Under the pieces are notes generated by a model. That model saw nothing but the letters and a program-made list of their open reading frames with translations. It made no database searches and was not told the DNA's origin. Made by a program: the position numbers and the translations under genes. This document shows positions 12,603 through 24,174 of a stretch of 64,000 nt of DNA, piece after piece. Positions within the stretch are counted from its first letter, which is position 1. Each line of letters opens with the position of its first letter. Origin of the DNA: Struthidea cinerea (Eukaryota; Chordata; Aves; Passeriformes; Corcoracidae); contig VZTI01000560.1 of NCBI GenBank assembly GCA_013397865.1, positions 62,001 to 126,000 on the forward strand, written 5' to 3'.

Positions 12603-12637
12603 GGGTTTTGTTGTTTTGTTTTGTTTTTTTTTTTTTA
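12603..12637 (+). repeat. T/G-rich simple repeat ending in poly-T
   Basis: Runs of TTTTG/TTG motifs followed by an uninterrupted T-run. Low complexity; no further structure seen. Confidence 0.85.
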
Positions 12638-13633
12638 AACAAGCAAGAAAGAGGAGATGGGAGGGGAGAGGAGAGCTGATCATCTTATATACTGTTTGGG
12701 TTGCTGTGTTAACATACTACTCAAATTCTTGCCAGCATCTTTGAGAGTACTACTGTATGTCTTTCTCCACATATTCTTCACGTATTCATAAAAAAATGCA
12801 TCTCCGAGCATCCTGGCTGTGAGCTGACTGGTAAAGACCCCTTTCTTCCTTATTTTCTCAGTAAAACAACTTCAATAACAAACACTTGCTCTAGACTTCT
12901 TCATCATTGAACTAGTGGGCTTGTTAATTTATGACTCTCTTGAGTGACTACTTTGCACAAATACATGCTCTTTCTTCTTTCCTTCAAAAGTGGTACTCCC
13001 TCCAAGTGACACTTGCTCCATTCCATTTATTTAAAATATTCATAACCAAGTAATTTGTTAAAACATATCTTTGTCTAGCTGCTCACAAAAAGCTTGACAG
13101 TAACTAGACAGCTGTGCCCACTGTTTATCACCACTGCTGCTTGTAATTTTCTAATTATTACCTTATGTTCCTCTCATCTGCTGCTGCCTTGTCCTTTGAA
13201 AGCACTATCATGACATCTTTTTGCAACAAAGGAAATTTACTTAAACAGACACACATGCACATTAGTGTACTATGAATAGCTAGTGCTGAATAACAAAGGT
13301 GTGAAGAAAAAAAGATAATAAAGCGAGAAACTTGTTGAGCACTTTCTGCATTTCTTTAGGATTTTCCTAAGTGTGATGTAAGTGACCTAGCTGAGGTATG
13401 GTAGCAGTAAACTTTGCTGAATCAAGATGTGGAAGAAACTCCTTAGATTTCTAGAGAAGTTTGCACTACTGATATATAGTATCTGTGCTAAGGACACTCT
13501 CTTCTGGCTGAATTTAATAATTGAATAATCCTCCTATTTTTCCACAGCAGAGCATGGGAAGCCTAACAGGTCAAATCAAGTAGACCTTCTCAGAGAGTCA
13601 ATCTCCTAGTAAGTGTTTAGGTTACAGAACGTC

Positions 13634-14228
13634 TGGCATGGTTTAACCCCAGCTGGCAACTAAGCTCCACACGGCCGTTCACTCTCTACCCCAAGTCACG
13701 ATGGAGGAGAGAATCAGAATAGTAAAAGTGAGAAAACTCACGCATTGAGTTAAAGACAGTTTAATAAGGAAAACAAAAGCTGCACACACAGGCAAAGCAA
13801 AACAAAGAATTCATTTATCACTTCCCATCATCAGGCAGCTCTTCAACCATCTCCAGGAAAGCCAGGCTCCATCCTGTGTAATGGTGACTTGGGAAGACAA
13901 ACTTCATCATTCCAAACATCTCCCCTTCCTTCTTCTTCTCACAACTCTACATGCCGAGTGTGATTCCATATGGTATGGAATTTCCCTTGGGTCAGTTGAG
14001 GTCAGCTGTCCCAGCTGTATTCCATCCCAAGTCCTTGTGCACCCTGTGCTTCCTCACTGGTGGGCTGGGGTGAGACACAGAAAAGGCCTTCACTCTGTGC
14101 AAGGTCTGCTCATTGTTAACAAAATCATCCCTATACTATCAAACCTGTTTTCAGCACAAATCTAAAACATGGCCCCGTACTAGTTACTATAGGGAAAAAT
14201 GAACACTATCCCAGCCAAAACCAGCACA
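13634..14228 (-). mobile_element. Solo LTR, avian ERVL-type, copy 1
   Basis: Read on the minus strand the element starts TGTGCTGGTTTTGGCTGGGA (complement of 14209-14228) and ends in TTAAACCATGCCA (13634-13646), matching an ERVL-type LTR family common in birds. It has an ATTAAA-type poly(A) signal (complement at 13760-13765). The TATA box equivalent of copy 2 is eroded (13945-13954 reads ctctacatgc instead of ctttatatgc). Flanks acgtc/acatg match at only 3 of 5 bases, so the target-site duplication is decayed. No internal gag/pol/env follows, so this is a recombined solo LTR. Shadow frames inside are not genes. Confidence 0.9.
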
Positions 14229-15557
14229 ACATGCAAGCTAAGAATTCTTTTATTCAAATTATGCACATAAAGAAACTCTCTGCCAGGTTTCCCAAATAAA
14301 TATGTTCTGAAGAGTTTGGTTTGAAAGACCTGAAGCATTGACTTTCACTGTTGTCTGGGATATTTTCTTTTTTCTTACAAGGTACAAATGATTGGCAGCT
14401 CACTCAAAGCTGGTTTGTAGCAAAAAATAATGTGTCAAATAGCTAAAAAGTTTCTGTAGATTTTGGTCAAACAAGCTGTTCTATTCTACCATTAAAATGA
14501 ATGCTGTCAAATATTGAATAGTGTTTTGACAACAGTGTAATTTTCTTTCATCATCTCTGATCATTTTGATGCCCAGATACATTTTGTTAAGACTCTTTCT
14601 GTCTGTTTGTAAAAATCATACTGTAATCTCCAGAAAGTACTCTCTAACTCAGAACTGTTTTGAAAAATATTTTCCATTGAGAAAAATAAATCGAGTCAGC
14701 TATCCAATAAGTAAAGAGAGCAAAACAATACCAAAGGGAAAACAAATTTATGATGCATAACTTTCATATTTGTTTATTTGTTAGGAGTTTTTTATCATCA
14801 CCACAAGCAAAATTGAATTAAATAAATTTACAGAACTGATGAGTTTTATCAATAGGTAGTCAGCAGAATAATCGTTAAAGAGCTTTGAAAACTGAGATGT
14901 TCTGATAAATAGAAATATACAAAATTTCATTATTTACATTGTAGTCAAACACTTTGAATAAAATTTACCATAAAGGGTTTTCTATTCAGTGAAAGTAAAA
15001 TGCCTAAACTAAATTGATGTCTCATACTCTCTTGTTAGGTTCCCATTTTATTTTGTTTCTGTCTTTCTACATGGAGATCAATAATTGATCTAAGACTGCG
15101 AACAACGGTATACGTAAACCAAAGATTTCCGAATTATGATGATATACTTGCAACTTTTAACAAATCATGACCTGCTTAAAAATATTGTTTTATTATGCAC
15201 TGCTTTAAGGTAATATTGAAATGTAATTTTTCTGTAAACTTTGAAATAGGCATAAAATTATTCTTAGTCTCATACAGGGATAATATCAGAAACTTTTATT
15301 ATGAGATATCCTGTATCTGTCACGTAACCTCCAAAATTTTTATAGATGAGATTCAAATTTTATTGTTTGGGTTTTTTTCCTCTAAAACAATTTAAAAAAC
15401 CAAAGCACATTTGAAAGAACTGTCTAAGTTGAAAATATTTCTGCCAACATTAATACTTTACTTTTGGTGTTTTATGAAAATTATAGACATTGCCCTTACA
15501 AAGACAAATGTTCAGGGCTTTTTCTAGTTTCTGTCTCACACAGAACTTTTTATTTAT
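14229..15557. other. Unique AT-rich DNA between two solo LTRs
   Basis: About 1.3 kb with no retroviral coding similarity, so it is not the internal region of a provirus. No gene is seen; the short frames are unremarkable. Confidence 0.65.
15553..15557 (+). repeat. Target-site duplication, left copy (TTTAT)
   Basis: TTTAT lies immediately before the LTR at 15558 and is repeated exactly at 16155-16159 immediately after it. A 5-bp duplication is the ERVL integration signature. Confidence 0.8.
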
Positions 15558-16154
15558 TGCCATTTAACCCCAGCCATCAACCAAGCCCATGCAGGCCCTT
15601 CCTTACTCCTCCACCAGCAGAATCAGGGAGAGAATTGGAAGGGTAAAAGCTGGAAAACTCATGAGTTGATATAAAAACGGTTTAATAGGGAAAAGCCATG
15701 CACAGAAGTAAAGCAAAAAAAGGAATTAATTCACAGCTTTCCACGGGCAGGCAGGTGTTCAGCCATCCCCAGGAGAGCGGGGCCCTGTAATGGTGTAACA
15801 TGTAACGGTGACTTGGTGAGACAAACACTATCATTCCAATTCCCTTTCCCCCACTGCTCCTTCTTCCCACACTTTATATGCTGAGTGTGATGTCACAGGA
15901 ACTGGAACATTCCTTTGGTCAGTTTGGGTCACCTGTCTTGGCTGTGTCTCCTCCCAGCCTCCCATGCACCCCCAATGCCCTTGCCAATGCAGCAGTATGA
16001 GGAGCAGAAAAGCCCTTGGCTCTGTGTAAGCCCTGCTCAGCAACAGCAAAAACATTTCTATATTAGCAACCCTGTGTTCAGCACAAATCCACAGCACAGC
16101 TCTATACCAGCCACTGTGAAGAAAATTAACTCTACCCCAGCCAAAACCAGCACA
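15558..16154 (-). mobile_element. Solo LTR, avian ERVL-type, copy 2
   Basis: Same family and orientation as 13634-14228, aligned end to end. On the minus strand it begins TGTGCTGGTTTTGGCTGGGG (complement of 16135-16154) and ends with complement TG at 15558. It keeps a TATA box, GCATATAAAG (complement of 15871-15880), and an ATTAAA poly(A) signal (complement of 15681-15686), which puts U3, R and U5 in normal order. It is bounded by a perfect 5-bp duplication, TTTAT. It is better preserved than copy 1 and an independent insertion. It encodes no protein; frames such as 15831-16097 are LTR shadows. Confidence 0.95.
15871..15880 (-). promoter_or_regulatory. LTR TATA box (minus strand)
   Basis: Complement reads GCATATAAAG, about 275 bp downstream of the LTR 5' end, at the expected U3/R position. 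It could still support minus-strand transcription in principle. The matching site in copy 1 is mutated. Confidence 0.7.
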
Positions 16155-17339
16155 TTTATTTATCTAGGTGCCAATTTAAACCTAAATTAACAAACAATTT
16201 TTGTTGAACAAATCTGCTTGACAAATGAACTACACAGGAACTGAACAAAAATTGTCTACCTCTGTTATATTTTCCACATGTGTATCATGTACCTTTCTTT
16301 CAGAACCTGCATCTATCAAAAACATTTTCCTCATGAACAAATTTCCCAAAGACCCACAACCTATATAAAACGCATACTGCTCTCAATCACCTCTTCTGCC
16401 TCTCACATTTTGAGTGAGAAGCATACACACATGCACCCAGATACAAAGTGAGACCTTTCTTCCATCATTTGAGAAACTGACTTTATCAAGGCACTTGATA
16501 ATAGCTTTCAAGCTATGATATATGACTCAGTGTGTTGAAACTGAAGCAGGAATGCTGACAACCATCTATCTACCTTTGATTTCCAAAAGCTCTGTCAGAA
16601 AAGAAACTATTATAGAAGATAAACACATGAACTCAAATCTCTTTCATCATTCCCATGCTGAAAGTTGAAACAAAAGATCTTTTATCTCAAGACCAGATAT
16701 TTAGAAATATTGGTTTACTCTGCCCTCATTGCCTCTAAGCAGAGATCAAGTGACCACAGTTATTGAGCCAGCTGCAGCCTGTTGAGAAAATTCTGAGCCA
16801 ACACTGAAATAGACCAAACAGCTCTGCAGCATCATGTGAAAAATAAAAGAACATGATTGCAAAGCACTGGGGCTTTGTGCTCTTCTACTTCTAATGTCCA
16901 GCTGTTGCCTAAGCCTTAAGGTTTCTACATTGCATTTCTGTTTGTCTCAGGCCACATAATAGATGCTTTTGGTTGAGATGTTCAGAGTACTATAGTGTAT
17001 AAGGTTCTAGAGTAATAAACACACAGATTTTCTCTTTTTCAGCTCTCAGGCTTAGCACAAGCCTGCTCCTCTTCCCCCCTATCCCATCCTCAAAGAACGT
17101 TTGAGAGCTCCAGAAGTGGAGATGTTTCCTCTTTATACTTTCCATCCTTTCTTAGCAGCAGAGCTGAAAACCTGCAGCACCCTGAAAACCTATGATGCAA
17201 ACTGTACCTCATACACTATTCACCAGTTGCGTAGTTGTCAGGCAGCTAGCAGTCATTAATTCACATCACTTTTCTTCTTTTACTATTTTTGAGGCACAGG
17301 ACAGGAAAATGGCTTCGTTCCAACCATCCAGGTTTTACA

Positions 17340-17470
17340 CGCCTCCCCTTTAGTACTGCTGCAGCTCTGCTTTGGCATTAATCGCATTAGGGCTAACTGT
17401 AATTGTGAATTAAAAATGTTTGCAATGAAAATAAATCCACGCAGGTGCAAAAACTGTGTTCATTTTTCAT
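17340..17470. promoter_or_regulatory. Possible conserved non-coding element (composition only)
   Basis: The block holds 'cattaatcgcattagggcta', 'actgtaattgtgaattaaaa' and 'aaatccacgcaggtgc'. It combines TAAT cores, an E-box-like CAGGTG and retained CpGs. It suggests a regulatory element, but there is no direct proof. Confidence 0.2.
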
Positions 17471-20400
17471 GGAAGTAAGATTGTAATAGGGATAAGAAAG
17501 ACAAATTTTGGGGAATTTCCTTGGAAAAGATTGCCAATACTTCACATGAAAATTGTGTATTTTAAAACGTAAGTGGAAATAAATACTCTTTTTTTAAAGC
17601 ACTCTTAGGGAGTGGCACAAAGCTCTATAATAAATTATCTAGTTGAACTGAATTTCGCTTTAACCTAATCAGTCCTTTTTGAGCTTTTGCTGAAGGGAGA
17701 GACTTTTCTGCAGTCTACGCATGATGCCTCATTGTGCGGCTGTGGTATACAAGATGTACAGAATCTTCTCTGTACATCCCGCTGCCTGAGGGACTTCTTA
17801 ACCACCACTCTGAAGGACATAGTGTGGTGCCTGCACTGCTGTCTGAGAAATTACTCCAAAGAAACTGTGGGAAAGTAAAGACAAATAAAAAGAGGGAATT
17901 GCAAGGGAAGAAAAAGGATTATAAGTAACAGGATTTCATGCCCTATTTGTAGGAGACAGTAGGGCTGAGAAGGAAATTATGTTCCAAACTAGTTTTAGGA
18001 CTTAGATTTCAATACCTTGAGTGTTTAACTTCTTCCTCTTCTACAGACATTCCACCCAACTTTTAGTCACAATGTAATTTGCAAGTATCTAGACATCTGT
18101 GCACAGAAAAGAACATGAGAACAGTCAAGCCAAGTCAGAGCAAAGATCTTTCCATTCAGTATCCTGCCCCCAGGACTTTGTAATATTCTCACACTCAATG
18201 CAAATCTTTTTTAGAGACTGTCTTCCCATTAATTACTCTTTATGAGCCTGTGTAAATTCTTAGCACCCACAGCAGTACAGGCAGGACATCTGCAGCCTGT
18301 TAATGCACTGCATGAAGATCTACTAATTTGTTGTTTTTGTTGTTGGCTGGTTGGTGTTTTTTTTGTCTGATGACTCTTTCTTCTCTTTTGCTTCAACAAA
18401 TGCCCACTCATTCCTGCATTAACAATGACAGTGATCATGAAAGACTTATTTTTCCCTCTCCATGCCATTCTTCATTCTCAAAATACACTTCAGTATGTAA
18501 AAGCATCCATAGTAATGTGCATTTCTAAAGGGTTGTTTGGAAACACAGCTGTGAATTTTATATATGAAATAAATGTATGTACAAATATGATTACAACATT
18601 ATTGGCCATTTCTGAAAACCTGGCCCTCATAACCAAACAGAAAGCAGATTGCAAATTGTTTTCTCATTAGTATATGCTACCATTAAACCAGCTTAATACA
18701 TCGGTGTTAATTTCAAATCACAAAGAAGAAAGGACTCAACATATGTTGTTGCAAAACTGGCAATAAATATCAAGTCCCCAGAGCTGAATTTGTTGCATTT
18801 ACAGGTATGTTTTAAAAATACACAAAAGTTTATTTGTCTTATTTTGAAAGACGTGAAGACAGGCCATATGCAGAGCTATATTCCCTGTATGACATCTTTG
18901 TGTAAGTTGATTCAGTTTGATTGATGCAAATTTATTTATTTTCCATGGATTTTTAGAAAATTAGTTTCATAAAACTGATGCTCTCTGTTCAGTCCAGAAA
19001 CACACCACCTATTGGGAGGAATTAGCTTCTTATTTCCCAAAGGAAAACACCTACAGATAAAATGATCTCAAAGCTTTTTGAAGAAAATAAGAGCATGCAG
19101 GTCAAGCAGCACACCACTTCCTTTTCCCCAGAACTCCATGTGTTCAAGAACTCAAGGACTCACTGACAGAAATCATCAGTGAACAATGCAATACCATTTG
19201 AAAAATATCAAGGAAAACGTCTGGTCAAAAGTGACAAAAATGAAAGATAAAAAGCATGGGTTTTCCTTAATTCGTATCAAGAAGGATGTTTTGGGAATGA
19301 AGCTGACTGTACAGGAATATGTTTTGTAATATGTCACATCAAAAACAGTAAAATGTCATAAAGTACGAAGAACTGCCAGAAAGCAGGGAAGTCCTATGTG
19401 CCAACTCCTGCTCCTAGAACTGACAGTCTTTTTCAAGAGATACACCAGATTAAAGGGAATAGAATGAATCTTGGGAGCAGATGTTAGAACCTAAATCCCC
19501 TGCTGTCAGCTGAGCAGCATCATTTTTAGCTTATCCCATCAGACGCTTTCTTCTATTAAGTCTCCTGCACAATTTGAATTTTGCATTATTTCTGCTGGAG
19601 AAGGGAAGAGCACTTTTGTCATCAATTTCAGTTTTTACTTCCTCTTCCCCCAGCCTTTCCCCACAAGCTTACATTCAGCCTTGTTCCCACACAGTCTACT
19701 AGGCAGCCTGCTCATAAATGGCAGGTATATTCTTGAACCTTGTCCAATTTATCAGACTATTAAACATCAGTATCCAGGTTTCTGGGAAGTGGTTATAACT
19801 ACAGGGTTATAATAGTAAAGCATAAATAAACTAACTATTACCTCCTCATCTGGTTACATTTGTAAGAAAGTCAATATTTTCTTTCTTTTATGCATGCTCT
19901 GAGCATGCTTCTAATATCAGAACCTCTTAAAGATTTTGCTCTGTTCTGTTGAGGAATTTTAGTCCAACTTCAGCAGCATGGCCATATGGAAATTGAGACT
20001 GTCTGGGCTTGCAAAGCTCAAAGAGACAGGTCCTGAAAATGTTTGTGTTGAAAGCAAGCAGGCAGCATGAAGAAGTTCAAGAGATGGGTAAATGTGTGGT
20101 TTGTGTAAAATGAGATTTCTGGGAAGGTTTCTGATTTATGTCTTTTGGGCTCAGGGTCAAAACACCTAATGATGTTCTGGTTTAGTTTTCAAGACTGAAA
20201 CAGAAACAAGTAAAGAGATGTCAGATTCCTGTTGCTCTTCTGCACAAGGCAGAATCCAGGCTTAGAGGCAACCATCCCTTCTGTGCAATGATACTGAGCA
20301 CCTATGATGTCTATGAACCTACTTGCCTGAGCCCTTAGAGAAAAAAAATCACAATTTGAATTCATAGTTATGAGACACATATAAATTAAATTCCTCCTGT

Positions 20401-21933
20401 TATTTGTTAAAAAACAGTCATGCCATTTCTATTAGTATGCATGACATTTTGTATTGAATTGTTTTTGTGTGAGGCAGCAGTATCCCTTAAGAACCGGATA
20501 GTGTTTGTTTGCCTGTCTGCATTCTATAATATTGAATATGAATTATTTTTCAGCCTTCTTTTATCCCCAATAGCTTCAAATAATTTGTGCATATGATTTC
20601 AGAGCTAATCTCATGAGTCTTCCTAATACAGAGTAAAAAACCTGTTAAAACACATCTGGACTAAGAGCCAAAATGCAGGCCTCTTTTCCTAGTTTTTGGA
20701 GAGCTTTTTGCATGGTGCTTCACCTCTCCTGCCTTACTTCAAACTAAGGCACAAGGTCGAAGTTGGGCCCTTTGCTACTTAGAGCAAAGGGGTTCTCACA
20801 CTCAGAGCTATCCAAAAGGAGGTGCCAAATAGTCAGCAAGTTTGCCAAGTCCATTCTTGTCCCAGCGGACAGTGAAGGAGAATGGCTGCAGACGTGCAGG
20901 GCTGAAGGCAGCAGGAGGCAGCCCCAGTGAAACAGTGCACAAGAAGGAGCACACCACTGGAACGCCTTGGCCTGACAAAGCCACTACACAAGAGCTCATG
21001 AGTAACACATTTAGACATATTATTCAGAATGCTCAAATTACAACCACAAACCTCTGTTTTTCAGGGCATTCAGATGCTGTTATATTCTCCCCCATCCTCT
21101 AAGGTACATTTCAATGTGAAGCTCTGAATGTTCTAAGGGTGCCTGTGTTTACAGCCTTTCTATTATGGTCAATTACAGTGACTCAAAATAAAGGATTAGA
21201 TTACTAGGTATTAAAATTGCTATTAATTATCAAATATGCTTTTGAACTGCAATTGATAATCAGTAAAACTGAACTCCAGTGCATAGTTAATAACAATCTG
21301 TTGAGATAAAACTGAATTTTTCATTTCCCAATGCCTTTTAACTTTCTATCTATTGAGCGAATATATAGAAATGTATTTTAATTTAGCTAGCCTTTAAAAA
21401 TCATGCTCAAAACAATTGCCAGACAGGAGAGAAACTGCTATTATGATGTGGTAATTTTTTTCAAAACTGTCTTACCAAATCTAATAATGCATATCTGTGC
21501 TGATATTGAAGATTGAGAGCTACAATACCTTCACTGTCTGTTTTTAAGTAATTAGGCCTGTATTCATCCAAGAAAACCTACGTATGTGTTCTTTGCAACA
21601 CATATTTCCACAGATGCTGTGGAAAACTAGTGACGTTAAGTCTCACAAGTCCAAACAGTTTTATCATCCAAAAATTAATTGAGCCATAAACTAAAAGGGA
21701 AAAAAAGCAAGGCATACGTTTAGTAAGCAGACAATTGAACACAGTATTTTGGCTCTCCAAAACAACATTCTACTTTTTAGGCTTTGTGCCTGACTATCAC
21801 ATTTGCAGTAAAGGGACCTGCTGTTAAAAGCTACAGGGTTGCAACTTAAAGTGCCCTGGAAAATGCTCACTGGATCCCCCCTCAGACAAAGAGTCACTGA
21901 CCATCTTAAATTCCTGAGTCCCTGCAGAGCTGG

Positions 21934-21986
21934 ATTTTTTGTTTTGTTTTGTTGGGGGGATTTTTGTTTGTTATTTTTTTTTTGTT
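21934..21986 (+). repeat. T/G-rich simple repeat
   Basis: TTTTG repeats, a G-run (about 21954-21959) and a poly-T run. Low-complexity sequence of a type that recurs at 12603, 39786 and 49583 in this window. Confidence 0.85.
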
Positions 21987-23556
21987 CATTAAATTGGTGT
22001 TTTTATTAGTATCTAGGTAATATACATGTTCCCCAGGAGAAATTGTTTCTAAAAAGTGTGCTACAGAGGCATTATTGAAAGAGATATCTTTCTATATGAT
22101 ATCCTGTTTCATCAACAGGAATGTTTGTAGCAGAATACCTGTGGATTAGAGACTGGCTGGAATGAAATGGACGCAAACATACTACTTTCATTGTGGAAAC
22201 TTCCATATATAACTGAATTTTGCAGCTTTCCAAAATGCAGAAATGAAGTGAGTCAGTTACATTTAGCTGACATTTTTTTAAGGGCCAATACAAAGATGGT
22301 TACAAATCCTAGTGTGGATAGACTGCTCAAGACCAGCAAGCCAGGGCTATGAACCCTGAAATCATTGACAACACGAGTGTTCCTCAGACAGTGAGAAGCA
22401 GATCTATAAAGCTGATGATGAGGGGTTTGTTTGTCTATTAAAGTATTATTATTAATCTAACCTTAGAGATATGCATCCCAGTCCTGCTTCAGACATAGTG
22501 GTGATAACAGAATTATTATAATAGGAAATAGTAAGAAGAAGGAATGGATATAGAGAAAGAAACAGGAATGCCTATCAGAGTGACAAACTAGGAAAGATTT
22601 TTTTCTAAACTTCTGCTGCTGCACCAAAATAAAGATTACAGACCTGTCAGAGTTCAGCTGGAAGCATCAACCTTGAGAATAAACCAGAACTTTTTGAAGA
22701 AAGTATGCTAGGGTACAAAACACCCAAAAACTCAAATATAAAAAAAATTTGAAACAGATGATTTCTCGCCAAGATGTTTCAAATGCAGGAAATAAAATAT
22801 TCTTAATTACTTGAAAACTCTAAATATTATAGTTTGCAACCATTTTTCAGTTGTTTTCTTAAGACAAAACACCAAATTGGTAAGACTTGATTGAATTTAG
22901 TAATTTTTTTCACAGAGTGGGAAAACAGAACAGGAAAGGCAAGCACAGAGTCCAAGCAGCTGTGTCTGTTTACCAGAAACAGCTTTCACTAAAAACAAGT
23001 AAGATTTCCCATTCATATGTTTACAGAGCAGTTATTCCAGGACCCTGTTCAACATTTTAAAAATTCAAAATAGCTGAAATAATTTTTAATTTTACATCTT
23101 TCCTCTTTTTTTGCATTTAGGAATTGCTGAGGTAGCACAAAGCGTCCTTACTTTGGACTATTCCAGACATGGATAGGAATAAGAAAAAATTTATCTGTTA
23201 CCAGACACTCTCTGGGTCCTAAGACCAACTATGATCTTTTGAGACATATTATTTGCTAAATTCTACTTGGAATAAAGAGTTATTTTCCACTTGTTTTACC
23301 TCTGGTTAGCTGCAGAGATCAATGCACTTGATTACAGTTTGTACATTCATATCACGGAACCCATTTTACGTTGTTAATAAGAACAGCCTGACATTAGCTC
23401 AAAGAGAAAAGCAATCACTTAAGTTCTTCCCATTTACTTAGTTTTTAAGTGCCAAATGTTATCTCCTGCATAGATATTCATAGGGAATGAGCCAAAGGGG
23501 ACAGGAAATTCTGTGAGCTTCCCTTTGCAAAGTTTCCTTCAATAATTTTCTCTGAA

Positions 23557-23562
23557 AGGTGA
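23557..23562 (+). repeat. Target-site duplication, left copy (AGGTGA)
   Basis: AGGTGA directly precedes the LTR start TG at 23563 and recurs exactly at 24175-24180 directly after the LTR end CA. A 6-bp duplication fits class II (ERVK-like) integration. Confidence 0.8.
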
Positions 23563-24174
23563 TGTCTTGTGGGCTGTGAATTAACCAGGTGACTGTCTCC
23601 TGCTTTTCTTTTTGGCTGTTTTTCTATCCCCTTGTAAGCCATCCTTGTACATCTTTGAAAGGGATACAGAGAAACTTCTGAACTCCCTTGGAGGAAAGAA
23701 GCTGGAGGCCCAAATGACTTTCCCCAGAGATAAGCAACCTTCCTTTGGGTCATGGTAACAAAAAGAGCCACTCCCAACATGCCTTGCTTCTTTATGGTAA
23801 TAGATTGTACCCCACTGGCGAATTGGTTTCTACCCCACCCTCTGCCTTCCCCATATATACCTCTGCTTCTATGCCTGAGGAGAGGGTGTTTTTGTGTTTG
23901 GCCTTCCCTTCACAGAGGCTGCTGGACAATAAAGGCCACCACTGTGGAATTGCCATACGAGGCTCCTGTCTCTCTATCCCTGAGTTCTGCAGGGGTGATT
24001 TCACAAAGAGCTGAATCACAAGAGCTGCAATCACTCGTAGCAGAGAAGTTGCTACACTTGCTGAAATCACCTGTCACCCAGGGAAGTCGCTAAAGCCTCT
24101 GGAAAAGCCTTTCCCTGGCAGGACGCTTTCCCTAGGAAGGTCGCAACACACCGGGTTGTCTACCACCGGACTCA
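23563..24174 (+). mobile_element. Solo LTR, class II (ERVK-like), 612 bp
   Basis: The element begins TGTCTTGTGGGC and ends ACCGGACTCA, so it has the canonical TG...CA ends, and is flanked by a perfect 6-bp duplication AGGTGA. A TATA box (CATATATAC, 23852-23860) lies about 290 bp in, and an AATAAA signal (23928-23933) about 70 bp after it, giving the U3-R-U5 order of a plus-strand LTR. No primer-binding site or gag/pol sequence follows at 24175, so it is a solo LTR left by recombination. The overlapping frames at 23745-24093 and 23792-24070 are not genes. The subfamily name is not known to me. Confidence 0.9.
23852..23860 (+). promoter_or_regulatory. LTR TATA box
   Basis: CATATATAC at the U3/R boundary position of the 23563-24174 LTR. 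The AATAAA poly(A) signal follows at 23928-23933. Confidence 0.65.

Larger units (their letters stand above)
8940..13633. other. Intergenic AT-rich DNA, very AT-rich near 11.6-12.1 kb
   Basis: No gene recognised. Frames of up to 116 codons (for example minus strand 10754-11104) have no recognisable domain. Contains the tandem duplication at 10059-10113, a possible CR1 scrap at 12230-12280 and a T-rich run at 12603-12637, all listed separately. Confidence 0.6.
16155..23562. other. Intergenic DNA, no gene seen
   Basis: About 7.4 kb of mostly unique sequence. Slightly GC-richer patches occur at 17080-17360 and 20740-21000. Neither shows a recognisable protein, RNA or repeat family. Frames such as 20842-21102 and 18425-18670 have no domain I recognise. 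A T/G-rich run lies at 21934-21986. Confidence 0.55.

Noticed and set aside
13634..16154. Complete provirus bounded by two LTRs
   Set aside because: The 1.3 kb between them has no gag/pol/env similarity and the second LTR has its own target-site duplication.
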